Shown in pieces: positions 32,386 to 43,654 of a stretch of DNA of 64,000 bases. The stretch lies in the NCBI RefSeq assembly GCF_002776525.5, contig NC_045434.1:194365046-194429045 (forward strand), written 5' to 3'. Made by a program: the position numbers and the translations under genes. Numbering within the stretch: the first letter of the stretch is position 1; each line of letters begins with the position of its first letter. The notes under the pieces are model-generated. The model was given only the letters and a program-made list of their open reading frames with translations. It did not search any database and was not told the DNA's origin. Origin of the DNA: Piliocolobus tephrosceles (lineage: Eukaryota; Chordata; Mammalia; Primates; Cercopithecidae).

Positions 32386-32841
32386 TTTGAGGAAAGATGT
32401 GAGAGAGAGGGAGAGAGAGCCCAAGAGAGAAGCTGAGGTTGTGGTGAGGAGGAAGAGAAGATTCGGGGCCGTCCATCCCCAGGAGTCTCCCTGGGAACTT
32501 GCTGCCTAAGTAACTTTTGGGCTCTCAGAGACCTCTGGTTTTAGAGCAGTCCCCTTCCTCCCGTGACTCTTTCTCTCTTCTGTTCTTTTGCACTATTATC
32601 TGTCCTTGGCATTGTCTATACCACCCCTTCTTAACTACTACAGCTTAATGGCAAGCCCAATAGATGATGTGGCATATTCCTGGATTTTTCACTTTCTCAT
32701 TCTCCAGATTCTCTTTGCCAATCTCAGGCTTATGTATTTATCTTATAGAATACAAGATAAATATAATCTATAGAATAATATTACAAAACACTTGTGTATC
32801 CACTGCAGTGTTAAATATTACAGATATAATAGAAGCCTCCT

Positions 32842-33160
32842 GGCCGGGCGCGGTGGCTCATGCCTGTAATCCCAGCACTTTGGGAGGCCAGGGTGGGTGG
32901 ATCACGAGGTCAGGAGATCGAGACCATCCTGGCTAACAGGGTGAAACCCCGTCTCTACTAAAAATACAAAAAAAAAAAAAAAAAAAAAAAAATTAGCCGG
33001 GTATGGTGGCGGGCGCCTGTAGTCCCAGCTACTCAGGAGGCTGAGGCAGGAGAATGGCATGAACCAGGGAGGCGAGGCTTGCAGTGAGCCGAGATCGCTC
33101 CACTGTACTCCAGCCTGGGTGACACAGTGAGACTCCATCTCAAAAAAAAAAAGAAAAAGA
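32842..33160 (+). mobile_element. AluY with target duplication
   Basis: AGAAGCCTCCT is at 32831-32841 and 33161-33171. The A-rich middle is expanded to about 22 A. Confidence 0.96.
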
Positions 33161-33291
33161 AGAAGCCTCCTGTGTATCCACACTCATTCCACCCCCTTTC
33201 TCAGAGGTAATCATATCTTGAATTTGTCTTTATATATGGATGCATGTGTATTGCATTTTCCAACATAATAATGTGTTAAGGATTGTTATCT

Positions 33292-33725
33292 GGCCAGGCA
33301 CGGTGGCTCATGCCTATAACCCCAGCACTTTGAGGCTGAGACGGGCGGATCACCTGAGGTTGGGAGTTTGAGACCAGCGTGACCAACATGGAGAAACCCT
33401 ATCTCTACTAAAAATACAAAATTAGCCAGGTGTGGTGGTGCATGACCGTAATCCTAGCTACTTGGGAGGCTGAGGCAGGAGAATCGCTTGAACCCGGGAG
33501 GCGGAGGTTGCGGTGAGCTGAGATTATGCCACCGCACTCCAGCCTGGGTGACAGAGTAAAACTCCATCTCAGTGGTGTGCGCCTGTGGTCTTTGCTACTC
33601 AGGAGGCTGAGGTGGGAGGATGCCTTGAGCCCAGGAGGTGGAGGTTGTAGTGAACTGAGATCATGCCACTGCACTCCAGCCTGAAGTCCAAGAGCTTGTC
33701 TCAAATACATGAACTTGTATCAAAA
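33292..33725 (+). mobile_element. Alu with extra right half
   Basis: A full sense Alu (to about 33571) runs straight into a second sense half Alu (33572-33725) without a poly(A) between them. Confidence 0.92.
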
Positions 33726-33777
33726 AGTATAATTTATCCTCTGCAATATGCTTTTTTAGTATCGCATTATGTTTATT

Positions 33778-34076
33778 TATATTTACTTATTTATTTAAAA
33801 TGGAATCTCACTCTGTTGCCCAGGTTGGATTGCAGGGGCACCATCTTGGCTCACTGCAACCTCTACCCCCTGGGTTCAAGCAATTCTCCTGCCTCAGCCT
33901 CCTGAGTAGCTGGGACTACAGGAGTGCACCACCATGCCCGGCTAATTTTTGTTTTAAAAAGTAGAGACGGGGTTTTACCATATTGAACAGGCTGGTCTCG
34001 AACTCCTGACCTCGTGATCTGCCTGCCTCGGCCTCCCAAAGTGCTGAGATTACAGGCATGAGCCACCGTGCCTGGC
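33778..34076 (-). mobile_element. Alu SINE with target duplication
   Basis: CGCATTATGTTTATT is at 33763-33777 and 34077-34091. Confidence 0.96.
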
Positions 34077-34091
34077 CGCATTATGTTTATT

Positions 34092-34671
34092 ATCCTTGTT
34101 AATATACACAGCTCTTTTCATTTTAATATATGTGCAGGATCGCACTGAAGAACCATACAAATGTCTGTTTCCTTATTTCTGTGTTTAATATTTTTGGTAA
34201 ATACCTAGGAAAAATGTACACATTTTCAACTTTATTATACAATTATTATTTTTTATTATTTTATTTTTCTTTTAATTGGCATGTCATCTGGCAAGCATTT
34301 ATTATGAAAGTAACTTCCAAAATAGTAGTGGCAGTTGCGCTGTCTTTTGGCAGGGTAGTAAGAGTTTCCATTGCTCTGTATGCTCTCCAGTATTTGGAAT
34401 TGCCAGACTTAAATTTCTTCCATTCAGGTGGGTGGTGATTGTTTTAACTTAGGCTCCTGATTTCCTGAAATGTTGACTATATTTTTATATTTCTTGGTCA
34501 TTTGGGCTTTTCCTTCTGTGAATTGCCTATTCCTTTCTTGACTCATTTTTCTATTGGGTTTTTCTTCAGTTGACTTATAAAATTTATATTATATAATGCC
34601 TGAAAATTCTTTGTTGTATGTGTTGCAAATATCTTCTCCTGTTTTGTGACTCTTCATCAATTTTTGTTTTT
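34092..34671 (-). mobile_element. old LINE-1 fragment (part 1)
   Basis: A/T-rich antisense L1-like sequence (CTTGGTCATTTGGGCTTTTC, TTGCCTATTCCTTTCTTGAC, GTTGCAAATATCTTCTCC) continues after the Alus at 35388-35502. It has no ORF of interest. Confidence 0.6.
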
Positions 34672-34956
34672 TGGTTTTTTTTTTAGATGGAGTTTCGCTC
34701 TTGTTGCCCAGGCTGGAGTGCAAAGGCGCGATCTCCCGGGGTCCTCCACCTCTAGGATTCAAGTGATTCTCCTGCCTCAGCCTGCCGAATAGCTAGGATT
34801 ACAGGGGCCTGCCACCACGCCCAGCTAATTTTTTTGTATTTTAGTAGAGTTTCACCACGTTAGCTGTGCTGGTCTTTAACTCCTGACCTCAGGTGATCCA
34901 CATGCCTTGGCCTCCCAAAGTGCTGGGATACAGGCATGAGCCACCATGCCCAGCCT
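34672..34956 (-). mobile_element. Alu SINE
   Basis: Antisense full Alu inserted in L1. Confidence 0.94.
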
Positions 34957-35252
34957 GTTTGTTTGTTTTTTGAGACAGAGTCCCCCTCTGTCACCCAGGC
35001 TGGTGTGCAGTGGCAAAATCTTGGCTCAGTGCAACCTCTGCCTTCTGGGCTCAAGTGATTCTCATGTCTCAGCCTCTTAGGTAGCTGGGATTACAGGCCT
35101 GCTCCACCGCACCAGGCTAGTTTTTGTATTTTTAGTAGAGACGGGGTCTTGATATGTTGTCCAAGTTGGTCTCGAACCCCTGAGTTCAAGCAAACTGCCG
35201 GCCTCATCTTCCCAAAGTGCTGGGATTACAGGTGTGAGCCTCTGCTCCCGGC
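34957..35252 (-). mobile_element. Alu SINE
   Basis: Antisense full Alu. Confidence 0.94.
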
Positions 35253-35387
35253 CATTTTTGTATTTTTAGTAGTGATGGGGTCTCACTATGTTGCTCAGGC
35301 TGGTTTTGAACTCCTGGGCTCAATTGATCCACCTGCCTCAGCCTCCCAAAGTGCTGGGATTACAGGTGTGAGCCACTGCACCTAGCT
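35253..35387 (-). mobile_element. half Alu
   Basis: Antisense left arm ending GCACCTAGCT. Confidence 0.88.
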
Positions 35388-35502
35388 TTCATCTGTTTTA
35401 CAGTGTCTTTTAATGTACACAGTTTTCAAATTTCTATGGTCAAATTTATCCAGTTTTTCTTTATTATGTGTGATTTCCATGTCTTAATTTAAGAAGTTTT
35501 CT
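35388..35502 (-). mobile_element. old LINE-1 fragment (part 2)
   Basis: This continues the fragment at 34092-34671: GTCAAATTTATCCAGTTTTT and GTGATTTCCATGTCTTAATT. Confidence 0.6.
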
Positions 35503-35744
35503 TGGCTGGGCATGGTGCTTCACACCTGTAATCCCAGCTCCTTGGGAGACCGAGGTGGACAGATCACTAGAGGCCAGGAGTTTGAGACCAGCTTGAGCAA
35601 CATGGCGAAATCCTACCTTTACAAAAAATACATGGTGCTTCTATTCCTAGCTACTCAGGAGGCTGAAGTGGGAGGATCGCTTGAACCCAGAGACAGAGGT
35701 TGCAGTCAGCTGAGACTGCACCACTTCACTCCAGCCTGGGTGAT
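35503..35744 (+). mobile_element. Alu SINE, 3' end lost
   Basis: Sense old Alu that runs, without its tail, into the 3' half of a young AluY at 35747. Confidence 0.9.
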
Positions 35745-35746
35745 GA

Positions 35747-35868
35747 TAGTCCCAGCTACTCGGGAGGCTGAGGCAGGAGAATGGCGTAAACCCGGGAGGC
35801 GGAGCTTGCAGTGAGCTGAGATCCGGCCACTGCACTCCAGCCTGGGCGACAGAGCGAGACTCCGTCTC

Positions 35869-35896
<28 letters not shown>
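35747..35896 (+). mobile_element. AluYR-type 3' half
   Basis: Begins at TAGTCCCAGCTACTCGGGAG and has CTGAGATCCGGCCACTGC and a 28-A tail. No left arm of its own, so this is either a 5'-truncated insertion or an Alu-Alu recombinant. Confidence 0.9.
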
Positions 35897-35899
<3 letters not shown>

Positions 35900-35900
35900 G

Positions 35901-36189
35901 GGGCTGGGCATGGTGGCTCACGCCTGTAATCCCAGCACTTTGGGAGGCCGAGGAGGGCAGATCACAAGGTCAGGAGATTGAGACCATCCTGCCGAACACG
36001 GTGAAACCCCGTCTCTACTAAAAATAGAAAAAATTAGCCGGGCGTTGTGGCGGGCGCCTGTAGTCCCAGTCACTCGGGAGGCTGAGGCAGGAGAATGGCG
36101 TGAACCCAGGAGGCGGAGCTTACAGTGAGCCAAGACTGAGCCACTGCACTCCAGCCTGGGCGACAGAGCGAGACTCCGTCTCAAAAAAA
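35901..36189 (+). mobile_element. AluY
   Basis: Full sense Alu directly after the previous tail. Confidence 0.95.
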
Positions 36190-36530
36190 ATTTTTTTTTT
36201 CTCTCACCCCTAGATCATAAAGATATTCAACTCTATTTTCTTCCAACATTTTGCGTATTTTGTTTTTCATAGGTTGTTATTCCATTTGGAATTTAATTCT
36301 GGATATGATATGAGAGATCTGATTTTATTATTATTTTTTCCTTAATGGATAGCTAATAGCTTGCACTATTAGTGGCTATTAGTAGCTAATATCTACTCTT
36401 CTTGATCTGTAATGGCAACTCTGTCTGTCAAGTTTCCATAGATGAGCTCTTTATTTATGGAGTCTCTGTTTTGTTCCTTTGCTCTGTTTATTCCTCCTTG
36501 CTTCAGTGAGTAGCCCTTTTCTCATCAGTA
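36190..36530 (-). mobile_element. LINE-1 ORF2-derived fragment
   Basis: Antisense L1 text such as CATAGGTTGTTATTCCATTT, GGAATTTAATTCTGGATATG. It is diverged and interrupted. Confidence 0.6.
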
Positions 36531-36611
36531 AAGGGAGGACAGTGTGGGTGGAAGAATACCACAGGGAAAAGAACATGGGTTTTGGAATCGCTATGATAAT
36601 ATCACTCTGAG

Positions 36612-36751
36612 GGCCAGGCGAGGTGGCTCACGCCTGTAATCCCAGAAATTTGGGAGGCCAAGGCAGGCAGATCACTTGAACTCAGGAGTTCAAGACCAGC
36701 CTGGGCAACAGAGCGAGACCCCGTCTGTATAAAAGAAAAAAATACCACTCT
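36612..36751 (+). mobile_element. free left Alu monomer (FLAM-like)
   Basis: Sense monomer with its own A-rich tail. AATATCACTCTG before and AATACCACTCTG after look like its target duplication. Confidence 0.85.
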
Positions 36752-36788
36752 GTATTTTATTTATTATTTGTTTATTGATTGATTGATT

Positions 36789-37071
36789 GACATGGAGTCT
36801 CCCTCTGTTACCGAAGCTGGAGTGCAATGGCACGATCTCGGCTCACTGCAATCTCTGCCTCCCAGGTTCAGGCCATCCTCCTGCCTCAGCCTCTGCAGAA
36901 GCAAGGATTACAGGTGTGTGCCACCACCCTGGGTTAATTTTTGTATATTTATTAGAGATGCAGTTTTACCATGTTGCCCAGGCTGATCTTGAACTCCTGA
37001 CCTCAGGCGACCCACCCGCCTCAGCCTACCAAAAATGCTGGGATTATAGGTGTGTGCCACCATGCCCAGCC
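36789..37071 (-). mobile_element. Alu SINE
   Basis: Antisense, with a GATT-repeat tail. Confidence 0.93.
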
Positions 37072-37084
37072 CCACTCTGTCTTA

Positions 37085-37376
37085 ATACTGTGACTTTAAA
37101 GTAAGACTTGACATGTGATATGAAAAGTCCTTTCAGGTATCCTTGTTGTTCATATACATGCCCTTGTTCTTCAAAAATTTCTCAGCTACTCTTGGCACTT
37201 TGCTTTTTCATTTGGAATTTTAGGATTAGCCTGTAAATTATCTGGGAAAACTATTGGGATTTTGATTGCACTGGCTCTGAATTTAGAGATTAAATTGGAA
37301 AGAATTTGTTTTTGATGATATTGACAGCCTCGTGCATGAATATAGTATATCTACCTGTTTATTTAATTCTTTTTTT
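37085..37376 (-). mobile_element. LINE-1 ORF2-derived fragment
   Basis: Antisense L1 text: GCCTGTAAATTATCTGGGAA, TTTTGATTGCACTGGCTCTG, AATTTAGAGATTAAATTGG, then GATATTGACAGCCTCGTGCA. It continues beyond the AluY at 37378-37678. Confidence 0.75.
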
Positions 37377-37377
37377 A

Positions 37378-37678
37378 TTTTTATTTTATTTTTTTTTGAG
37401 ACGGAGTCTTGCTCTGTCACCCAGGCTAGAGTGCAGTGGCGCGATCTCGGCTCACTGCAAGCTCTGCCTCCCGGGTTTACGCCATTCTCCTGCCTCAGCC
37501 TCCTGAGTAGCTGGGACTACAGGCGCCCGCCACCTTGCCCGGCTAGTTTTTTGTATTTTTTAGTAGAGACGGGGTTTCACCGTGTTAGCCAGGATGGTCT
37601 CGATCTCCTGACCTCGTGATCCGCCCGTCTCGGCCTCCCAAAGTGCTGGGATTACAGGCTTGAGCCACCGCGCCCGGC
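37378..37678 (-). mobile_element. AluY (AluYR-type)
   Basis: Antisense. GCAAGCTCTGCCTCCCGGGT, TTTACGCC. AATTCTTTTTTT occurs at both edges. It is inserted in L1. Confidence 0.95.
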
Positions 37679-37740
37679 GAATTCTTTTTTTTTTTAAATA
37701 ATTTTTGTAATTTCCTTCATCAAGATCTTGCACATCTTGG

Positions 37741-38025
37741 GGCTGGGCACAGTGGCTCACACCTGTAATCCCAGCACTTTGGGAGGCCGAGGAGGGTGGA
37801 TCACCTGCGGTCAGGAGTTCCAGACCAGCCTGACCAACATGGTGAAACCCTGTCTCCACTAAAAAAAAAAAAAATTAACCAGGTATGGTGGTGTGCACCT
37901 GTAATCCCAGCTACTGGGGAGGCTGGGGAGGGAGAATTGCTTAAACCCAGGAGGCAGAAGTTGCAGTGAGCTGAGACGGTGCCACTGCACTCAAGCCTAG
38001 GTGACAGGATAAGACTCCATCTCAA
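37741..38025 (+). mobile_element. Alu SINE with target duplication
   Basis: AGATCTTGCACATCTT (37723) and AGATCTTGCATATCTT (38026). It is inserted in L1. Confidence 0.95.
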
Positions 38026-38041
38026 AGATCTTGCATATCTT

Positions 38042-38307
38042 TGGCCAAAAAAAGAAAAAACAAAAAAAGCCAAAATAGTTTTCTTGCTGTTATAAGTTGT
38101 GTCTTCTTAAAAATACCATTTTCTGTTTAATTGCTTGTTTATAGGAGCATGATTGCTTTCTACATGTTGATTTTATATCCAGAAATCTTGTTTCAGTGCT
38201 GTTTTGGTTCTAATAATTTTTCTACGGAATTGCTGCAATTTTTCTACGTAAATGGTCATACTGTCTGTGAAGATAACAGTTTTGCTTTTCCTTCCCAATC
38301 TTTATAA

Positions 38308-38310
<3 letters not shown>
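38042..38310 (-). mobile_element. LINE-1 ORF2-derived fragment
   Basis: Antisense L1 text continues: GATTGCTTTCTACATGTTGA, TATCCAGAAATCTTGTTTCA, TAATTTTTCTACGGAATTGC. Confidence 0.7.
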
Positions 38311-38341
<31 letters not shown>

Positions 38342-38618
38342 GGAGTCTTGCTCTGTCGCCCAGGCTGGAGTGCAGTGGCGTGATCTTGGCTCACTGCAAG
38401 CTCCGCCTCCCGGGTTCACGCCATTCTCCTGCCTCAGCCTCCCGAGTGGCTGGGACTACAGGCTCCCACCACCACACCTGACTAATTTTTTTCTATATTT
38501 AGTAGAGACGGGGTTTCACCGAGTTGGCCAGGGTGGTCTTGATCTCCTGAGCTCGTGATCTGCCCACCTCGGCCTCACAAAGTGCTGGGATTACAGGTGC
38601 GAGCCGCTGCGCCTGGCC
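38310..38618 (-). mobile_element. AluY
   Basis: Antisense with a tail of about 28 T. Confidence 0.95.
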
Positions 38619-38639
38619 ATAACCTTTTTTTCCTTTGGT

Positions 38640-38815
38640 CTGATAGTCTTCACAACATAATAAGGTTGTGATTATTCCTATATGATTATTTCCATTTGCA
38701 AATTAGAAAACAGGCTTGAAGAGGTAATTTGGCTTTTCCAAGTTCACACAGAAAGCAGGTAGCATCAAGATTTGAACTCAAGTCTCTGATTCTAAAACCC
38801 ATATGCTTTTCCTTA
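38640..38815 (-). mobile_element. MIR SINE
   Basis: TTGCAAATTAGAAAACAGGC, AAGTTCACACAGAAAGCAGG, AAGATTTGAACTCAAGTCTC. Confidence 0.65.
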
Positions 38816-38959
38816 TGGTATTCTTTCACCCACATTATCCTCCATTTGCTGATGAGAAAAGCGATACTCACAGTAAGGAAGTGTCCACAACACTCTTGGC
38901 AAAGGACAGGTTTTGAGAGCAGAAAGAACTGAACAACCCCTTTATAATAGTTGTGCAGC

Positions 38960-39062
38960 ACTGCCCTAGTTTAGTGTATCTGGGTCCTAATTCCAGCTCT
39001 GTTACCTACTAGCTATATTACTTGGGTAAATCACTTCCTCTCTCTGTCATTCATTCATTCAA
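38960..39062 (+). mobile_element. MIR SINE fragment
   Basis: CCTAATTCCAGCTCTGTTAC, CTACTAGCTATATTACTTGG, GTAAATCACTTCC. Confidence 0.6.
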
Positions 39063-39189
39063 TAAGCTTTATCCAGCACCTGCAATGTGCCAGGCAATGT
39101 TCCAGATCTTGGCAATAAACTCAAGGAGACTACAGTCTAGTTGGGGAGAAGATAATGAGTAAAGTAAATAAATAAATAAAATACATGTT

Positions 39190-40035
39190 ATATTAGATGT
39201 GATAGGTGCTGTGGAGAAAAGGAAAGCAGGATGAGAGCCTGGGAATGTGGGGGGATGGCTGCAACTTATTAGGGTGGTCAGGAAAGGCCCCACTGAGAAA
39301 GTGGCATTTGAGGAAAGACCTCACTTTGAGTGTCTGAGGAAGAGTGGTCCAGTCAGAGAGAACAGCAGGTGCAAAAGGGTGAGGTGAGAGTGTGTTGAGG
39401 AAGGGCAAGAAGACCAGAACGACTACAGTGGAGGGAGCGAGATGTAGGGGATGAGGTGAGATCTTACAGGGTCTTGCAGGTGCTTTAAAGGACTTTGACT
39501 TCTACTGTGAGATGGAAGGCCCTGGGGGGCTTTGAGCAGAGGAGTGATGTGCTGTGACTGATGTTTAATAGTTCAACCACATTGCTGTGTTAAGAACAGA
39601 CTAGGCTGGGTATGGTGGCTCACGCCTGTAATCCCAGCACTTTGGGAGGCCGAGGTGGGTGGATCATGTGAGGTCAGGTGTTCGAGACCAGCCTGGCCAA
39701 CATGGTGAAAACCCATCTCTACTAAAAATAAAAAAATCAGCTAGGCGTGGTGGTGCACACCTGTAATCCCAGCTACTTGGGAGGCTGAGGCAGGAGAATT
39801 GCTTGAACTCAGAAGGCGGAGGTTGGAGTGAGCTGAGATCATGCTACTGCACTCCAGCCTAGGTGACAGAGTGAGACTCCATCTTAAAAAAAAAAAAAAA
39901 AAAAAGAACAGACTAACAGGGACATGAGTATGGAAGTAGGGAGACGGTGGGGAGGCTGCAATCCAGCAGGGAGGTGGAGGGACTTGGACCACCAGGGCTG
40001 TAACAGTGGAGGTAGTGAGAAATGGCAAGATTTTG
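39190..40035 (+). repeat. old interspersed repeat split by an Alu, family not named
   Basis: GAGAGAACAGCAGGTGCAAA, GTCTTGCAGGTGCTTTAAAG, TGAGCAGAGGAGTGATGTGC, CTGTGTTAAGAACAGACTA, then beyond the Alu AGTAGGGAGACGGTGGGGAG and GTAACAGTGGAGGTAGTGAG. The order matches a common ancient repeat that I recognise as text but cannot name. Confidence 0.5.
39604..39903 (+). mobile_element. Alu SINE with target duplication
   Basis: AAGAACAGACTA is at 39592-39603 and 39904-39915. Confidence 0.96.
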
Positions 40036-40039
40036 GATC

Positions 40040-40082
40040 TGTTATCTATGTATGTATCTATCTATCTATCTATCCATCCATC
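40040..40082 (+). repeat. (ATCT)n microsatellite
   Basis: ATCTATCTATCTATCTATCT followed by ATCC units. Confidence 0.93.
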
Positions 40083-40093
40083 ATTTAAAGTTT

Positions 40094-40395
40094 TTTTTTT
40101 TTTTTTTTTTTTTTTTGATGGAGTCTCGCTCTGTCACCCAGGCTAGAGTGCAGTGGGGTGATCTTGGCTCACAGCAACCTCTGCCTCCTAGGTTCAAGTG
40201 ATTCTCCTGCCTTAGCCTCCTGAGTAGCTGGAATTAACAGGCATGCGCCACCATGCCCAGTTAATTTTTGTATTTTTAGTAGAGACGGGGTTTCACCATG
40301 TTGGCCAGGCTGGTCTTGAACTCCTGACTTCGTGATCCACCTGCCTCGGCCTCCCAGAGTGCTGGGATTACAGGCGTGAGCCACTGTGCCTGGCC
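40094..40395 (-). mobile_element. Alu SINE with target duplication
   Basis: CATCATTTAAAGTTT is at 40079-40093 and 40396-40410. Confidence 0.96.
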
Positions 40396-40498
40396 CATCA
40401 TTTAAAGTTTAAAGTAAATTCATTTATTTTAAAATTTAAAAAGATTTGATGAACGAATTTATAAAATGTCTTATAAACACAAACATAAAGCAACCTCT

Positions 40499-40796
40499 GG
40501 CCTGACATGGTGGCTCAGGTCTGTAATCCCAGCACTTTGGGAGGTCAAGGTGGGTGGATCATCTGAGGTTGGGAGTTCGAGACCAGCCTGACCAACATAG
40601 TAAAACACCGTCTCTACTAAAAATACAAAATTAGCTGGGCATGGTGGCACATGCCTGTAATCCAAGCTACTTGGGAGACTGAGGCCGGAAAATAATTTGA
40701 ACCTGGGAGGCAGTGAGCTAAGATTGCGCCATTGCACTCCAGCCTGGCCAACAAGAGCAAAACTCCATCTCAAAAAAATAAAAATAAATAAAAAAT
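40499..40796 (+). mobile_element. Alu SINE
   Basis: Sense, with an AAAT-rich tail; ATAAAGCAA at both edges. Confidence 0.94.
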
Positions 40797-40914
40797 AAAG
40801 CAATCCCTAAAACAAGCAGTCTCCTACTTTCCTGACGATAAGATGTCACAAGAGATTTTTTAAAGACCAACTTGAATATATACAAACTCTCAGGAATATA
40901 GCTAATACACTAGA

Positions 40915-41155
40915 GTTTTTCAGTCCCAGTACTATTAACATTTGGAGCCAAATGATTTTTTGTTACAGGGGCTGGTCTGTGCATTGTAGTATTTTTAGCC
41001 CCGTCCCTAGCCTCTACCTACTAGATGCCAGCAACACAACCCCACTCCCACCCCATCTGCCAGTTGTCACCACCAAAAATGTCTCTAGACATGGACAGTT
41101 GTCCCCTAGAGGGCAAAATAGCCCCTGGTTGAGAACCTCTGATATAGTAAAATTC
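40915..41155. mobile_element. hAT-type (MER/Charlie) DNA-transposon remnant
   Basis: The text (CAGTACTATTAACATTTGGA, AAAAATGTCTCTAGACATGG, CCCCTAGAGGGCAAAATAGC, CCCTGGTTGAGAACC) is that of a very common short mammalian MER element with complementary ends. I am not sure of the subfamily name. Confidence 0.65.
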
Positions 41156-41174
41156 CTACCTATTACACACACAC

Positions 41175-41391
41175 ATATTTTGGAGACAAGAGCTCACTCT
41201 GTCACCCAGGCTGGAGTGGCAGTGGTGTAGTCACGGCTCACTGCAGCCTCAACCTGCTGGGCTCAAGTGATCCTCCCACCTCAGCCTCCCGAGTAGCTAG
41301 GACTACAGGCGTGCACCACCATGCCCAGCTAAGTTTTTCTGTATTTCTTGTAGAGACATGGTTTTATCGGCGTGAGACACTATATCCAGCC
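41175..41391 (-). mobile_element. Alu SINE with internal deletion
   Basis: Antisense; most of the left arm is missing (GGTTTTATCGGCGTGAGACA). Confidence 0.9.
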
Positions 41392-41832
41392 TTACTTATA
41401 ATATTTAATTTAGTCTTTTAATTACTTATATACTTAAATATTTTAGGCAATAGCTCGTTATTTTATAAATATTTCTTTTTTGCACTCAAATTTCACGAAA
41501 CAAATGTATAGGCATCTTTTACGCCAGCATCTTCATTGTTGTTGTAGATCCGTTTCTGTCATTTAACAGAGCTTTCTAGGCTGCATCATTTTCACTTCCA
41601 TCTACATTTGCATGAGATGCAGCACTTAACATTCCAATAAGATGCTATCACAGGAAAATTACATCCCAAGACAAAATTATCCACTACATAATACTGGGAC
41701 AGTTTTCTTTTTCACTGCTGTTCTGATCTCAAAAGCTGAACAAGTATTGCTTTAAAAAACAAACACAAAATTGAATTTCTTTTAAAAACAAACAACAAAA
41801 AACCCTTTCTTATTTATAAAAAATTGAAAACC

Positions 41833-42113
41833 ACTGGGCCTGGTGGCTCACGCCTGTAATCCCAGCACTTTGGGAGGCTGAAGTGGGTGGATCACTTGAG
41901 GTCAGGATTTCGAGACTAGCCTGGCCAATATGGTGAAACCCCATCTCTACTAAAAATACAAAAGTTAGCCAGGCATGGTGGCAGGTGCCTGTAATCCCAA
42001 CTACTCAGGAGGTTGAGGCAGGAGACTCACTTGAATGCAGAAGATGGAGGTTGCAGGGAGCCGATATCGTGCCATTGCACTCCAGCCTGGGTGACAAAAG
42101 CGAGACCCCGTCT

Positions 42114-42131
<18 letters not shown>
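41833..42131 (+). mobile_element. Alu SINE
   Basis: Sense full Alu with poly(A). Confidence 0.95.
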
Positions 42132-42146
<15 letters not shown>

Positions 42147-42219
42147 CAAGTGCAACATTACGTTTAAAGATATAATGAATCCTCATGAAACTTTAGCAAG
42201 CTTCAACAATTACCAGCCC

Positions 42220-42440
42220 TTTTTTTTTTTTTTTTTTTTTAAGAGACAGGATCTCACTCTGCCACGTAGGCTGGAGTGCAGTGGCATGATCATGGCTCAA
42301 TGCAGCGAATTTTTAAAAGTTTTTGTAGAGATGGAGTCTGGCTATGCTGTCCAGGCTGGTCTCAAACTCCTGTCCTCCAGTGAGGACCACCTGGACCTCC
42401 CAAAGCGCTGGGATTATAGGTATAAGCCACCATGCCTGGC
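42220..42440 (-). mobile_element. Alu SINE with internal deletion
   Basis: Antisense; about 70 bp is missing after GGCTCAATGCAGCG. Confidence 0.92.
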
Positions 42441-42451
42441 AATCCTCAATT

Positions 42452-42566
42452 TCCCTCCCTCCCTCCCTCCCTCCCTCCCTTCCTTCCTTCCTTCCTTCCT
42501 TCCTTCCTTCCCTCCTTCCCTCCTTCCCTCCTTCCCTCCTTCCCTCCTTCCTTCTCTCTCTCTCTA
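42452..42566 (+). repeat. (CCCT/CCTT)n microsatellite
   Basis: Pure tetranucleotide blocks (CCCT about 7x, CCTT about 8x, then alternating CCCT/CCTT), ending in CTCTCTCTCT. It produces Pro/Ser and Arg/Glu/Gly-rich spurious ORFs. Confidence 0.97.
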
Positions 42567-42852
42567 TTTTTTTGACTGGGTCTCACTCTGTCACCCAGAC
42601 TGAGTGCAGTGGTGCAATCTTGGCTCACTGAAATCTCTGCCTCCTGGGTTCAAGCGATTCCCCTGCCTCACCCTCCTGAGTAGCTGGAATTACAGGCATG
42701 TGCCACTATACCAAGCTAATTTTAGTATGTTTAGTAGAGACAGGGTTTCACCATGTTGGCCAGGCTGGTCTCAAACTCCTGACCTCCAGTGATCTGCCTG
42801 CCTTGGCCTCCCAAAGTGCTGGGATTACAGGCATGAGCCACCGCGCCTGGCC
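42567..42852 (-). mobile_element. Alu SINE
   Basis: Antisense full Alu. Confidence 0.95.
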
Positions 42853-42960
42853 CAATTTCTTTTTTTCCCCTCTTGTTTGAATCAGGATCCAAGAAGATTC
42901 ATGTAGCAATTGGTTGCTATGTCTCTTACTTCTCTTTATTCAAGTAGTTAATTTACTTTG

Positions 42961-43074
42961 AGGTGAGTTCTCACTGTGTTGCCCAGGCTGGTCTCAAACT
43001 CCCATGTCAAGTGATCCTCTCACCTTGGCCTCTCAAGGTGCTGGGATTACAGGCGTGAGCTCCTATGCTCGACC
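42961..43074 (-). mobile_element. half Alu
   Basis: Antisense left arm. Confidence 0.85.
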
Positions 43075-43447
43075 TCTTAATTCTCTCTTAATCAATAGTT
43101 TCTCCCTATATTCTTTTTTTTCTTGTTTAGAATTTATTTATTGAAGAAAGCAGGTCATGTGTTCTGTATGTTTCTTATCATGCGCATTAGTTGAGTGCAT
43201 CCCTGTGATTTGTTTCCTTCTGTAACAGGAGTAAACCGGTGGTTAAACTTGCTGATTCTGTTCTGGTTTCCTTGGCAAGACTGTTTTATAGGCGGTGTTG
43301 TGAATTGTGCACGCTCAAACACAACTTCATTAGAAAAGTTTTCAAACATACACAAAAAGAGAAGGAAGACTACAAGAAATCCTTGTGGTAGTTTCCTATG
43401 GCTGCTATAAGAAGTTACCACAAACTTAGTGGTTTAAAATAACACAC

Positions 43448-43640
43448 GACCAGGCGCGGTGGCTCATGCCTGTAATCCCAGCACTTTGGAAGGCTGAGGC
43501 GGGCGGATTGCTTGAGGTCAAGAGTTTGAGATCAGCCTGGACAACATAGTGCCACTGCACTCCAACCTGGGAGACAGAGCGAGACTCCATCTCAAAATAA
43601 ATACATAAATAAAAATCAATCAATCAATAAAATAAATATT
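43448..43640 (+). mobile_element. Alu SINE with large internal deletion
   Basis: Sense; jumps from CCTGGACAACATAG to TGCCACTGCACTCCAACCTG, with an AAAT/CAAT tail. Confidence 0.92.
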
Positions 43641-43654
43641 TTGCCACATTCTCT

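Noticed and set aside
42013..42631. 196-codon ORF with Pro/Ser-rich repeat end
   Set aside because: Alu plus the CCCT/CCTT microsatellite.
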